From: Sepioteuthis lessoniana
Taxonomy: Eukaryota > Mollusca > Cephalopoda > Myopsida > Loliginidae
Length of the DNA stretch: 64,000 bases
Direction of reading: 5' to 3'
Assembly (NCBI GenBank): GCA_963585895.1
Contig: OY757921.1
Span: 81,995,732 to 82,059,731 of the forward strand
The notes beneath the pieces were generated by a model. The model saw only the letters and a list, made by a program, of their open reading frames with translations, was not told the origin of the DNA and made no database searches. Below, piece by piece: positions 31,879-46,415 of this stretch (its first letter is position 1; every line of letters begins with the position of its first letter). The position numbers and the translations under genes are program-made.

Positions 31879-32871
31879 CATGCCTTCAATAGGCAATGAC
31901 TGGTTCATCTCTTCAATCTTCCCTCATTGTTACAGCCATGAACTGCTGCATCATCAGTTCACACTAAATGATGGTACATATTCTTTTTAGTCAAGTTAAG
32001 TAACTTTGATGTAAGCAACTGGTGGCCTTTAAGAGACTATTCATTCATTGACAAAAAAAAAAAAGATATGCAGATGAGATTTTGGTTTGCTATTTTACCC
32101 TAAATTGTAACAGGCAAAAACTCCTTGTGATTTCAATGGCCAAACACTAGGTTATCAATGTACAAATACAACAGGGTAGTGTTATATGGGTGCTGTGCTC
32201 ATGCAGTAGAAGGACTGTGTCGATTGGTTTTTACAATGGAATCACAAAATTCCAACCACAAGAACAAGTCATTAAGCATGTGATGTTGGTGATGAACAGT
32301 GGATGAATGATGGGGTAAAATGGAAGGCAAAAAATTAATAGAATCAGCTTGTAAAACAATTTGTATGTGTCCCTTTCCTTCTTTCTTTTGGGTCTTTAGG
32401 AAACTAAATCTTTTGTGATGGGCTTTTCTAGATTAAATTTTTTTCAATTTATTGTAAACTTAAATTTCTAGAAAAATTTCTAGCCTAGTTAAAAAAAAAA
32501 TAAAAAAATAAAGAATTTGGTATCACTTAGGATTAATTTTCATCTTAAGAAAAAAGTAATTGGACATTTAATATGAACAATAAAAAAAAAAAAATTACTT
32601 TTGACTTGAGTACATTTGATATGCAGTTAATTGAAAAATATTTCAAAAGTTCTTGAACCTTTTTAAATGAAACCAGGGGATTTAAAAAAAATATATTCTG
32701 TGTTTTGCAGTGTTGCAAACTATTTCCTTAAAGCATCCCCACCCTTACTTCAAGTTGTTAAAATTACCCAGTTATGATGTAACCTTTGAAAGTCGTAATC
32801 TCTTTGCAGTTTATAAATTATCAGTCTTTTTTCATAAATTTTGGGTACATTTTGTTTAGAAATGTGTTTAA

Positions 32872-33100
32872 TGAGCCACTCAGAGCCTAATGGTTATCAT
32901 TAAATGATGTGAACTAAGAGACCAAAGTTCAAAATCCTGAACAAGGCTGTTTGCATTTCACACTGCACTAATTCCCGTTGGAAAGGTATTAATCCAACTA
33001 CTCTCTTTCCAGCTATGGGTAGGGCAGACTAGGCTCTTTAACCTTGGTATGGCAACCGGTCAAGGAGAAGGAAAATTCTGAATTCAAACCAGGCCTAAGA
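32872..33100 (+). mobile_element. SINE family A copy, diverged
   Basis: CCTAATGGTTATCATTAAAT, B-box-like AAGTTCAAAATCCTG, central block CCCGTTGGAAAGGTATTAAT...CCAGCTATGGGTAGGGCAGA, GGAGAAGGAAAATTCTGAAT. The tail is lost after GAATTCAAACCAGGC. Confidence 0.88.
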
Positions 33101-33491
33101 CGGGATACACAAATAGCACCCCAACAATCCAACCAGATAATGGGATAAGTCTAAGTTTTAATGAATTTCTATAATTTTGTCCTACAAATGAAACATAAAA
33201 TAATTTATAAATATTTTAAGTTAGGATTTCAACTCACCTTTCATAATTTAATAATTTTGAAACTGAATTGCTTGATGATCCAACAGAGGCCAGCAAGCTT
33301 ATCTCACTGACTGCAACAAGTTTACTCTTCACTTAGTTTGTAACCTTTTACTCGACTCTGAAGCTTCACAAATATCAATTTTTATTTCCCCCCCCCTCAG
33401 ATTTATTTCATGTTATCTACTTTTTTAACATCAAAATTGATATCAACTTTGCTGCTTGCTATGTCCTGAATGAATTCATAGTCAATCTAGT

Positions 33492-33541
<50 letters not shown>

Positions 33542-34600
33542 ACGTATTGTACAATGTTTTTTTTTTCACACCAGCAGATAGATTAGATATAACGATTAAA
33601 ACATATATATTGAAAATATATATTGATTGCTTCCCTTAGATTATTGTTAAATCATGCAAGGGACTTAATTTGAATACCTGTGCTTTTAATTTTTATTTAA
33701 AAAAAACCCAGAAAATTTCCGTTTTATTCGTGTGTTTTTATTTTTGTTTTATTAAAAACTGAAAAATATTTTTGCCTTATTTACTTTTTACAATACGAGT
33801 TATGAATAATAAATTCTTACAGATATGGCAATTGTTATCCATATTTTATTTTTATATCAAGGGATTATTGCTTTAAAACAGTAAATTTAATTAAATATTT
33901 TCTAAATGTTCTTAAACAGTATTAATTAATCATAGTTTTAAAATGTTTTTCTCACATTTACATTAACTTGGTTGAAAAAAATTAGTTGAATCTTGTTAAA
34001 GCAGTTATATATTCTTTATATTTTCAAATTTTTATTTTATATAGGTAGAAAAATATTTAAGATTACTAACACGTTTATCTCGATGTATTTTATTCATTTT
34101 TGTATTAAAAAAATGGCTACTTAAAAATTAACTTATTTTAACTTCATAAAAGTTTTTTAAATTGTAGAAAAATGGGAATTTTCCATATTAAAAAAATTAA
34201 CTTATTTTTTGCTATATTTTGTTTTTCATTATATAACTTACTGTTTGTATATCTGACAAATATGACTTTAATTTAGGTTTTTCAATTAAGATATATTGCA
34301 ACTTCTGTTAGTATCCCTTTCACTCCCATTGGGATACCAGTATCTTAGTTAATTTTCAATTTAAACCTAAAAACATTGTACTCAATGCATAATTTTACAT
34401 ATCCAAATCTTAAAAAAAAAAAATGACCAACTTGCTAGGGAAAGGGTTAAAGAGAACCCAGATAAAAAATTTAATTCTTTTTTTTTTCTTTTTGTTTTAA
34501 TTTGTAGATAGTTATTTTCTTATCCCATTCTGGTTCTTTTTTTCTTCTGCCCTGAGAAAAGTGATTTCAATTAGTTGAAATATAAAATTTCCTTTCCTTT

Positions 34601-34646
<46 letters not shown>

Positions 34647-34659
34647 TATTGGCAGTAGA
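33101..34659. other. AT-rich sequence with two TA microsatellites
   Basis: (TA)n at about 33496-33537 and 34603-34642. No gene or dispersed repeat recognised. Confidence 0.55.
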
Positions 34660-34890
34660 GGGAGTCCCCATGATGTAATGGCTAAATTGCTGGACTGCAG
34701 CCTTGAAGTAAGCAAGTTCAAACTCTAGTTGCACTATTACGTTCTCTTTTACACAAAAATCAATGGGAAAGGTATGAATTCCCTTATCCCCTCAGCTTTG
34801 GGTTAAATAGTACCACTATTCTACAAGGATGACTTTCGTATTAAATAATCCATGAAGGTTGATATGCCTTTAAACAAAGAAACCAAACCT
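34660..34890 (+). mobile_element. SINE family B copy
   Basis: CATGATGTAATGGCTAAATT, B-box-like AAGTTCAAACTCTAG, GGGAAAGGTATGAATTCCC, CTCAGCTTTGGGTTAAATAG and the tail TTAAATAATCCATGAAGG. It sits right next to a TA microsatellite. Confidence 0.9.
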
Positions 34891-36727
34891 ATTGGCAGTA
34901 AACATTTTCTTATTTCTGTAAAAAATTTAAAAAAATAAAGAGTTAAAAAATGGATTTGCATCTTTGGAATTCTATTCTCTGCTTTTAGGATATTTTAGTT
35001 TCATTTCTGACCAAAAGAAGTTGGACAAGCATTTGTTTTCCAAGATAATTACAAGACAACAACATAGTTACATGCATATGTGAGTATTAGACAATGTCTG
35101 TGAGGTATATAGTATGTCAAAGCAGTCAACATGTAAGGTTTTCTTACATTGTAAACTGCAAGTTGAAACAAGATTTAAAAAATGATCACATATCTCACTT
35201 GTACAATAATTATTTCCCTTCATTGAGACTCTCAGAAGAGAAACATTCTTTCAATAGAAAATAATTTACAAGTTTTTAAAAATATTCCAATTAGTATTGA
35301 ATTATTGAACATATAATTTTTGGAGGCCTTTTATCCTGCTAATTCTGATTCACTTGTTGATATTTTCTTTTATTCATTAATTATTTTTAACATTGGAGGT
35401 TTTATTTCAAAATTTTTTGTACATTTATTAAATTTACATTTAAAAGATAGATATAAATTGAAATATCCTGGATAAATTATGTTTTCAATTTATATAATTT
35501 ATAGTATAAATTATTTAAGTTTCTCTCTTTTTATTTCCTATAATTTGAGATTTTTTAAATTTGTTTTGTCGAATAAAATCAAATCATGTTTTCTCTTATG
35601 GACAAAGAATGTGTTTTTATTTTTACTTTTTCAAAAGTCTTATTTCTTTCTGAAAGTCTCTGTTTCACTTTATTAAAGAGAAAGAACAGTTAAACAAAAT
35701 AGCAAAATAGAATCAAATGTTTGAACTTGAGACCAGAAATAAGGATAAAACAAGATGTATGACAAAATATACACCAAACCATTTTTTGCTTAGCTCATTC
35801 AATGTTTTTATCATCTTTTGTTTAAAAAAAATGTTCACATGTAGATTTTGTTACTGTAGGTAGTAACTGCAGAAAAGTTAACCACTTTTGAAAAAACAAT
35901 CTAGTAACTTTTTTACTATATGCAATATTATTTTTTTAGCAAGAAATATTAAAATGTACAGATCTGATACACAAAAAAATCTCTGAAAGAGAAAGTTCTA
36001 ACAGTGTATTGGTTCTTGGTTTATTTTGTTGCATGATGAAAAGGATTGAGATTCATTGTAAGACAACAATCTTTTTTTTAAATTTTGCTTTTGTAGTCTT
36101 ACAAATTCAGGAATGTCTCTGAAAGCAAACTCTGAGTCATAGAGGAAAAAACTGGTCATTAAGTTTGTTTCTAAAAACCTTCTTGAATTTTGATTTAAAT
36201 TCTTTGGTATTTTTCCTATTTATACAAAATTTTGAAATTCATGATGCCCAAAGCCAAAATAGATAAAGAAATAAAAGGATTGAGTAAATCATGTAGCACT
36301 TATTGATTATTATAAAATGCATTCATTCATAGATTAACCCAATAGACGCAATCATCCTATCTATAAGGTGTTTACAAAAATTGTTGTATCTACATTTTAT
36401 GTCCTGCCTATGAGACAGAACTTTCTACATAAATAGATATTCTTACATTGCATATACATTATTTTTTTTAATGAACCCCAAGCTGATTATTAAAAAACAG
36501 TTAAATTTTCAACTTGAATAATTCCAGCAGATATTGGGTTAATATAATCCTCATGAAAAAAAAATCATGGAAGCTTTTAAACTATACTTTTATACAATTA
36601 TTTTTCCAATTAGAAATGACATTTCAAAGTGTTTGCATTGTTTGAATGCATAACCAGGGAAAGATAGGAATTAAAAAAAAAAAAAGAAAAAAGAAGACAA
36701 TGACAGTGAATGAGCAGTAGGAAAAAT

Positions 36728-36758
<31 letters not shown>

Positions 36759-39700
36759 GGTTTTTGTTTGTGAATAACAAAAAGTAAAACAGTATCCATA
36801 GTGCAGCAATGGAAGGAAAATTTGATGGAAGGTGTTGTGCTGGTCTTTTAGCGCATACAGTATTTAAAATCTATTGCCATCAAAACAAAATACAAATATC
36901 AGTCTTTTTTTTTTTTCTTTTTTTTTTTGTGGGCGGGGGCTTTTTCATCCACACAATGTAATACAGTGAACCAAATTATCATAGTAAGGCTATTTAGCCA
37001 TGGATGGGATATGGGCTTTGTACAAATAACACCAAAACTACATAAAAAAAACAAAAACACCACATGCAACAACATGAAATAGCATTCTAATTTGAAAGAT
37101 AAAGTTAAAAAATGTCTATTTTCATATAAAAAGCAAATTGATAAAAATGTTTCCATTCTTTTTTTTTCTTTTTTTTTTTTTTTTTAATGAAATTATTTGA
37201 CAGCTGTTATCACTGCTTGCTTCAGACATTCCCTTTATATGTCCCCCATAGCTACAAAGGGATTGAAGTTTTTAACAACTTTATATACATTTCTTGGCTC
37301 AATACTAGGATAAAGTAAAAAGAGAATTTTTTATTGAAATTGGTTGTTGATGATATTATGTGAATTTATGACCATTTCATTTTTCATCTTCCAATCACAT
37401 TAAAAATAAACTTTTGCCGTTTTCTTCCCGATAACATTGAAAAAAGAAATTCTTGTTTTATTGGAGCTGTACTTCAGTGCATATGCGAATTTCTATTCCA
37501 ATTATGAAACCCTTTCAACTCCTTCCTCTTCACTGGCAAAGAACTCATTTTTAGTCTGCATAATCATATTGACAGCATAAAGATAACTTTACCCAATCTG
37601 ATATATTTCTCCAAATATAATTGATGAACTGAAACAAAAGCAAATTGTATAACTCAGGCTGAGTTATTGCTTTTGTTTTAATAAATCAATCCTATTAGAA
37701 ATAATAAAATACACAAGATCATAAGGTTCCATTATGAAATACTTAGTTCTGTTCAAAGTCCAGTGCCACCAGTTTTTCTTTTAAGCATATATAATTTGGA
37801 ACATAGCCCATGTTTATTGGTTTCCCCAAGTATAGATCCATAATACAAATGTGTGTGTGCATATATCAATTATTCTTTTGCCTGTACAGTTGTTAGGTAT
37901 TTTCAATAAGAAAATCAGCCTCTTTCTCATATTTTTAATATGATGTATTGTCTTAATACATCATTGTCATTCCTTACCCTGGACACTTTAATAATAGATA
38001 ATGCAGCCTTATTCTCACTGCATCTTTTGAGATCTCTCAGTTTATAACATTAGTCTCTTAAATACCACCAGCTTTTTAGAACCAGGCCAATTTATATTAC
38101 ATATCCCTCAATATGTACTTTGATTGACCATCATAAAATAAACTGCAAGAAACTGTTACCATCAATTTGTGAACAGATGATGTAGCATAAGGCTTCTTTA
38201 CAAGCTCACATGTATTTTGTTTGTGTGTATATATATATATATTATGTATAATATATATGTGTGCATGTGCTAGTTGATAAGCACCAACTTAATAACCTTC
38301 CTTGTATCTCTCAAAAAAGAAAAAAATCGCAATCTTAAATTCCCCTTTCTCTGCGGGTTACTGATGCATCAATAGATTCTTTGCCTTCATACTTTTTGTC
38401 CGTCATATTTTAAATAGTTACCCTTTTTAAAATTTATTTTTCATATAATAGACAACAGCTCTGAACTAATCTGTACTTCTCATTAATTAACCCAGGTTTT
38501 ATCTTATGCATATATGCACAATCATAATTAGATATATTATATGTTTGGACAGTCCTGTCTCTTCAACTATACCACACCACTGTGTGAGACAAAAGCAAGA
38601 AAATTTTTCATGTAGATTTTCTTTCATTCTCCAGTCAAAAGAAGTCAAATATAAGAGAGGGGTAAGGGGCACATTAAAAAAAATGATTTGATTTGATTTC
38701 TTGCCCATTTGTAGATTTTTTTTTTTCCTTTAAGTTGCTTTTGCCCAAGCAACTAAGTGAATGCGTTTTTTTTTTTTTTTTTTTTTTTGTTGATTTTTTT
38801 TATTTGTTTCTTTTTTGTTTGTTATGGAAATTTTAACATGAGTGTCAGCATAGTTTCAGTATATAACAACATATTATTAGAACATCCACATCATGGCCAT
38901 ATAGTTCTGTTTGCTTTATGAAACATCTGTGGAATGTCATCGTAGATTTGCATAATTCAACAAAGTCAAAATCGGTTTGTTTGCTTTTTCTTCTTTTTAA
39001 AAAAATCCTTCGTTTATTTTCTTTTTTTTTTGCATCTGGGAATCACTCTGAATTTACATATTGATATATATATGTACTTATGCATAATATATATATAAAC
39101 ATACACTTTTATGTATACATATGTAGATTCATGTAAGAGTGTACATATATGTATGCATCTATATTTGTCTACCTAACAAGATCATATAAAACAACCAATA
39201 ATAAAGGAAGCTGTTTTATTTAAAAAAAAAAAAATGTATATCTCTCTCTCTTTCCTTCTCACAAAAATGTTTCTGTAATCTGATTGGTGAAAAGCAATCT
39301 GTTTTTTAAAAAAATCTCATTTTGATTATATTCAAAAAAATAACAAACCATAACAAACAATGATCTCTTACAAACAAAAATCTCAAAACCTTTTGTGCTA
39401 CAATAGTTAATGACTGCAACATGTCGTGCAACTATATCTTCAAAGTGCTATCTTATAAAAATTGTTTTTTGATAATAGATTTTTGTGAATAAGTTGTTTT
39501 TTTTTCTTTTTTAAAGAATTGGTAGTAATTGAAATCTATTGAGATTTTAATATTTATATATCTTATTGCTAGAAATCATTTTAACTCTACAACTTATTAA
39601 CAGCACAAGAGTTATACATATGAGTCCTAAGAAAGATTTGTTTTAATACATTTGATAAACAACACTTTTCTAATTAAACAAGATTGCATATTTAGTATAA

Positions 39701-40999
39701 TAAATCCTTGATTTTTTTTTCAAATAAAGTTTGTAGATGTTTTAAACTAAATTTTATCCTATTTAATTTTTTCATGTCAGTATATCAGTATTTAGCATTT
39801 ATATTTTTTAAAAATCAAATATTTAAAAATAGTTTAATAAGTTATTTCCCCTGTATCTGCTGCAGTGAATAATGGAAGACAATTGAGATGCAGGAGTGGC
39901 ATTTCCTACTGCAGCCAGTTGGTGTTACTATGGTAATAATAATAAATGAACTGAACCACATATTATTGAGAAATAAAGTAAATTTTATGGCTGAACAAAC
40001 AGTAAATTACAATTCATTGAAAGCATCACATCTTAAATTTGTAATCCTGCTCTTATAAAAATTTATTTGGTTTAATAATCCTTCACTGTTAAACTTTTGG
40101 ATTTATTGAAAGCTCTTTTGGTTACAGTTAATTTCAACACAGAAAAAATCGCCCCCTTTTCACTTCATTAAATTGAAATGGATATAAAAAAAAAGATTAT
40201 GCAAAACAAAAAACTAAATAAATGAAATAAATTTTTAAAAAAGCACATCACAGGTTTGTTTTTATTTATTTCATATTCTGGTTAATAGATTATACTACAA
40301 TATAATATCTTTTCTTTTTTTAGATTGTCAGCTTAAGTTGAAAAGTTCTTTTAAATAAAAAAAAAAATTAGTGCATTTTTGTGAATTTTATCAAATTTTG
40401 TACTGCTTACATAAAGCCCAAAATCAATATATTCAATATTTTGTTAAATACTTTATATAGATATCATAATTTTAAAAATATTTAAATAAGTCAACTTATT
40501 TTTTAATCATTAATTTTAATATACATAGATAAGTAATTAAAAGAATAAAACTTTAGCAGTGTAATTAACATATGAGCGATGATAAATATATTGCTCACCA
40601 CGCTCAAAATACATTTTTAAGATAAAAATATCCTAAGTAGATTATGAAGGACTAAAATATCACAAGTCACTGTGATTATGCAAAACTTTCCAAGGCACAA
40701 AATTACTTGCTTTATTGCTAAAGTTCTTTTTTTTATCTATTGAATATTTTTTATTGTAGTTTTAATTTTATTGTTAAATATTATAGATATTAGATTCTAT
40801 ATACACCTGCTTTTTTTCCTAATTTAACTTTTATATTGATTTTCATCTGTAAGTAAATGCTGTATTAACCAAACAAGCCCTTCATATTCCTGATCAACTC
40901 AAATCAGTAGTTTGCCTGAACTACAGATCCTTCCAAATAAAATGAAAAAACAAAACAAAACAAAAACAGCATACATTACAATCAGTTGCACTTTTTACA

Positions 41000-41031
<32 letters not shown>

Positions 41032-42642
41032 AGCTAAAATAGTTATCAATTCACTATAAATGGTAATTACCATGCAGAAATTTAGTGAGAAAAGCTCCAA
41101 AATGAAACATGCAGAAAAATGGAAGTTCACTATTAAAATCAAGAAAAATGACACAATCATTATTTAGAATTGTAAAAAATGATTTTGGACACTTAAACAA
41201 TATTAAAATTTGTCTGAATACAAACAACTAATTTTATTTTAACTCGTGCAAAATAACTGTAAAATATTTTTGGACAAAGTTATTTTTTTCTTTAACAGAA
41301 TTCCAATTTAAAAGATTTATTTCAGATAATGAGCACAGTTAATGTAGCAATATCAAGAAACCTTTATTCAAGCTATTGCTAGTTTTCAGATTAAGAATTT
41401 CAGTATTTATTTATTTTTTAATTTGTTGAAATTTCCCAAAACTTTTCTATCATAAATATTCTAATATGCTAACATCTTTTTATTTGCATTTTGAAAATTC
41501 TTCCATTGTATATTTTGCTTAGAAATGTGTAAAAATAAAAGCAAAATGTCAGCTTCTGATGTTTTGATTAAAATTTTGTTTTTAAATAGATTACAATTCT
41601 AAACATTAAATTTGTATGTGTATAAATTATTACATGAGTGTGTGTTCATAATAAAGTTACGCACTATTCATTCTTCAACATTCCATTTAAAAGGGCACTA
41701 GTATTTAGGAAAAAAAACAATGGCATTTTTTAAAAAATCATTCTCAAAATTGCTCTTATCATATGGTGTTTAAGTGCTTACTATTTAAAGATACTAAGGA
41801 AACACAGTCCCTGAGCAGAAGCATTTACGCACATATGAGTGCTCTCCCTTGTTTATTTAGAGAGTACCACGGGAAGACAGGCGAAATTTTTGTGTCTATT
41901 GTAAACAAAAAAACACCTATGTTGATATGACAATAACTAAAACTATCGGAATCCTTTTTACATGAAATATTTTTATTTCGATTTAATTGTAATTGAATTA
42001 AGTATTTTTTAATTGTAGAACTTAATGATGACTGGTCCAAAATTGAGGCAAATAAAAAAAAAAAACGAAACAACAGGTGGGGGTGGAAAAAGAAAAGGGT
42101 ACTAAGAGCAAGCTTAATAACAAAACAGATTTCATAGGAGGGAGTTTAAAATACAAAAAAAAAAAAAAAAAAGAAAAGAAAAATTTGGTCTACTTTTTAG
42201 ATCCATATAAGAAAACAATAAACAAAAAGAAGATTTATCTTCTTTCTTTCAGTTGTTTGCTTCCTTTTTCTTTTTCTATTTTATTCAATTTGCTTGGATT
42301 TTCAAACCCTTTCTTTTAATGATTGAAAACAAAAGATTTTAACGAACACTTTTTATTTATAATTACTGACCTTTCAGAAATAATTTCAGACACAATGTGT
42401 GAAGCACTTTTTGTATTTGAATGATATATGGTGTCTGTATTTGCATGATTGTGTATGTGTGTATACAAACGAATACACAATCATATATGCACGAACATAT
42501 ATATTCAGCATTCTTGTGCAATCATTTAGTTATGTCTGTAAAGGACAAAGTTTTGTTGTCACGGATCAAAACTGTCTCTCACATCAGAGTTCATGTAATT
42601 TTTGTACAGTTTCATCAAAAAAATTTGTGTAGATTTTTTTCC

Positions 42643-42647
<5 letters not shown>

Positions 42648-42687
<40 letters not shown>
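42648..42687. repeat. (TA)n microsatellite
   Basis: About 19 TA units; creates an Ile-Tyr frame. Confidence 0.95.
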
Positions 42688-42690
<3 letters not shown>

Positions 42691-45600
42691 TGTAATTTAA
42701 TATTATTACTTTATTGGCATTGTTTTTTTAAATGAATTTTTATTTTTTGAAACATTTGAATATACATTGAAATAAATGAAAAGGAAAAAAAAATCTCTTA
42801 AAACAATGAATATATATTTTCATCATTTTCAATCATTTAAGGGAAGATTGTCATAAATTTATGCTTTAAAAATTTTTTGATTTTATTCAAATAGTCACAA
42901 AAATGAATGATAATTGTAAATAGTGATTAAGATTTTTTAAAACATTTTATATAAAGGTGAGTTCCTTGATATTTTAATTTTTAAGAAATTTCTTATACAA
43001 GTTTTATTTGAAGGAAGTTATCAAGAAAAAGTCACATTTATTAAATCATTTTATTAAAAATATTGTTGACTAGTTAATCAGCTAATATATTGGCAAGAAA
43101 ATGGAGAAACATACATGAAAAACACAAGTAAAATTTACATTCAGTAGACTTTAACCTAAAAGAGCTTAGATTTTCAGGAATGTTTAGTTCATATTAATTA
43201 CAACAAAACTGTTACTTCACTGTAATCTTACCTGCATTTCTAGTGTGAGATCTTTGATTTGCAATCTAATACAGTGTACAAGCACAAATAACCTACCAAA
43301 CATTGCTACTTCTAATTCATTCCTCTTTTGCTGTGCAAAATGGAATGTCAACTTTACCATGGCAACAAAATCAGGATTATATTTAATATGTAGAGAAGAG
43401 ATCATTATAGTATTTCCTCCATTTATTAGTACACGTAATATTGTGAGGCAGTTACATCTATTTTATAAACCTACTAATAGATTTCTATGGTTTTAGAGTT
43501 CATACAAAATGGGTATAAATTTCTTATATATAATTAGTGGATGACAAAATGTTTACTTTTTTTTTTTTTTTTTTTTTTTTGTTAAATTGTATGTATATTT
43601 CTTTGTGCGATGAAATTAGAATCTGGATTTGCGGCTTGATTTTTTTAAAAATTTGATAGCTTACTTCTTTCTTTACTAAGATACTGTTATCTTAATTGTT
43701 AAACCTTTTAAATTATCTTAATTATTAAAGCTTACATAAACATTTTTAATTTGAGTATTGGACTAATATTATTTATTGCTTTTTCAAACGTTTTTTTTTT
43801 TTTACTTAATGCACAAATCATCCACAAGTCTTTTATTATAAAAGATATTTTAAAAACTTCCTTTCTTAAATTATGCTATTCAAATGGATAGATAAGATAC
43901 ACTAAATCATGAATAAAAAGAGGATGTGATAACTTGAATATATTTAAAATGCATGTTAATAAGGATGGGTACTTTTATTTCCTATTTATGTTAACATTTG
44001 TTTCTACATAAATTTCTATTCTGATATCAACTGTTACTGATGCAAATTCTCTAGTGTGTACCCTAGATTTTTATATGATGGAAAATACATTTCATCTATT
44101 TTTGAAAAAGTTTTGGAGAAAACAAAATTCTTTACTCACTAATATTTGAAATTTATTATTCAATTAAAAAGCAACTTAAGAAAAACAGCTATGTTTTAGT
44201 TAAAGTACTAAGAACTTCAATTTTCTTTTATATGCTACCCTTAAAGTCAACTGATAAAATCAAGGATAAATTGAGTACAATTTATGATATTATCTTAAGC
44301 TTATGTCAGAGGTTTTGTTGATAAGGTCTGCGTTGGGGGTTGACATTCATTGATGTAATTTATTGCGTAATTTTTAGCCTACTTGTATCTTTCTACTTTT
44401 TCAGATAATCATCTTTTTATTCTTACCAACAAGAATGCTTTTATATTTCAAATACAGTTGTAATCCTATATAATTATTTTGATGTATTTCTCTACTCCTC
44501 TCCAGAAATTAAAATACCCTCTTAGTTATTTGAGGATTTGTAATTTATTTTGTATCAAAAGTTTTTCAAACCTGTAATCCAAGCAGGAAAAAACATTTTC
44601 ATTATGATTAAAATGAAGTGGCATGCAAAATTATTTTTCTAATGAATTCTAAATATTCTAAAATTAGTTTTATACTGTCATTTGTGATTAATATTGACTT
44701 ATAAAAACAATGTTATTGAAATTGGTTTCCTTATTATGGCTGTTATAGCTACAATATTTTAACCACTGTACCTTCTGGCTTTTTTTCAGATACCTGTTGT
44801 ATTTAGTAACTATCTTAAATTTCAGCTTGAACATTTATTCTGTATGAGTATAGACTGTTCTCATTTCACTGTTCATGATATTAGCTATTTTTTATTAATT
44901 CATCCTAGTGATGCCAATTCATCTTGTTTCATTAAACCAGAGTATATGGATTTCACTGTGGCATCACCAAAACAAACAAAAAAAAAAAAAAAAGGAAATG
45001 CACAAAGAAAAATTGATTAATACAAGATATATCCTTGCATTGACTGAGAACAATTTACCTCCTGGTATTGTATAAAAAGTTCAAAATTTCAAGAATGTTA
45101 CCAAAATACAATATATACTTGAAGAAGGTCAAAGGGTATAATAGCCAAAATGTTGGTTATAATAATGAAGATAAAAAACACCAATTTGAATTGTTTCCTC
45201 ATAATTAAGTGAAAAGCACTTTCAATCATTCAATAATATTTTACCTAATTGCTTATACATTCATTCTTTAATGAATTATCAGAAAATATTTTAAAGAAAA
45301 TTAGGAAGATTCCTTTTTTATTGTTATAAAAATGTTGATGAAAACATTATGTAAAAAAAGTATTATTAAAGACATATTTTTGGCATATAGCATTTAGAAC
45401 AAAAGATAACATAATGATAGCTTTGCATCTGTTCAGGTAAATATTGGGATATTATAGAAATTATATGATTGAATTGTGTTGCCAAAACATTAGCAAGAGA
45501 TAATATATACTTGTAATTAATCACTGAGAGTATATAATGCTGAAAGTAACTGATCAATCAAAACCAAGAAACAGAAGAATATTAACAGTTTAACATATTG

Positions 45601-45869
45601 ATAACTTCCTTCTATGTTTCATTTTATAATTTAAAAAGCTCCTGTGTTATAAATTGTATTATTTTGTGTCTATTTCCTTTACAATGTTATTGATGCTAAT
45701 TATAAATATAGATATTTAAATATATCATTGTGAACCAACTTAAAATGTTTCTATAGAAATATATGCATATCAAAGTCTATTATGCTACTATCTTCTAGCC
45801 ATTTTTAAGCTTTTTAAATATATATCAGTAAAAAGGAATTATTTCTAGAGAAACATTTTTCTCTCTTGT

Positions 45870-45876
45870 GTGTGTG

Positions 45877-45915
<39 letters not shown>
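45870..45915. repeat. (TG)n(TA)n microsatellite
   Basis: A short TG run then about 18 TA units. Confidence 0.95.
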
Positions 45916-45918
<3 letters not shown>

Positions 45919-46409
45919 TAATCTAAGCTTTTTTCTTCTTGAAGATATTTAATATTTTTATCATGCAAGGATTTCTCAGTGTAATTCTATTTATTTATTA
46001 GATTTTTTTTTTTTTTTTTATTACAGTTAAAATTAAGTTTGCATAATTATTTGTAGTCTCTAATCTTTTTTTTCTCTCGGAGGGATTCATAAATACTTTG
46101 AAGTTCAGATTGTGTGATAGTTTGTCTGTGATGTTTTCTTTGCAGAGGTGACTTTTTGAAAAAAGAAACAAACATTTTATCAAATTTTTTTGTATTTAAA
46201 GAAACAAGAATATTTATTTAAATAATCATAATTGAATAATTTACTGGTTTACTAAACAATAATTACCATAGTCATATTTATTATTAGTATTTTTTGGCCT
46301 AAGCCATCATGATAAATTATTTATTATGAAAGTTTTTGGTGATTTCAGTTCTTCATTACTGTTGATTTTGGCTTGTCAATATTATTGATAATATTATTTT
46401 CATCATGAG

Positions 46410-46415
46410 TTTATT
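46410..46415 (-). terminator. First candidate poly(A) signal of the GEF gene
   Basis: TTTATT on the plus strand is AATAAA on the minus strand, about 415 nt beyond the stop codon at 46829. It is the first perfect hexamer I find in that direction. Many others follow because of base composition, so the true 3' end is open. Confidence 0.35.

Larger units (their letters stand above)
26116..32869. other. AT-rich, SINE-free tract with many simple repeats
   Basis: No SINE, LINE or transposase trace in about 6.7 kb. It holds poly(T)-rich sequence at 26888-26930, TA runs at about 27627-27652 and 29264-29307, a TTA/ATT-rich zone at 28140-28205 and an ATA-rich zone at 29870-29935. TA/TG/CA compounds lie at 30385-30535 and 31770-31873. 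A GC-richer island is at 27885-28110 and two perfect CRE palindromes at 30893 and 30951. Open frames here are low-complexity. Confidence 0.65.
34891..46409. other. 11.5-kb AT-rich tract without dispersed repeats, downstream of the GEF gene
   Basis: No SINE, LINE, LTR or transposase remnant was seen, in contrast to the dense insertions on either side. Contents are poly(T) runs (about 36730, 37170, 38766 and 43559), TA runs (about 38228, 41000, 42648 and 45870), and short A/T-rich frames without credible coding. It may include an extended 3' UTR or regulatory DNA of the minus-strand GEF gene. Confidence 0.55.

Noticed and set aside
43245-43496. Open frames near 43217-43496 as an extra exon
   Set aside because: Both strands are open for 60-80 codons but show no Tiam-like or other domain similarity and no matching splice phases. 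The GEF stop codon lies upstream of them.
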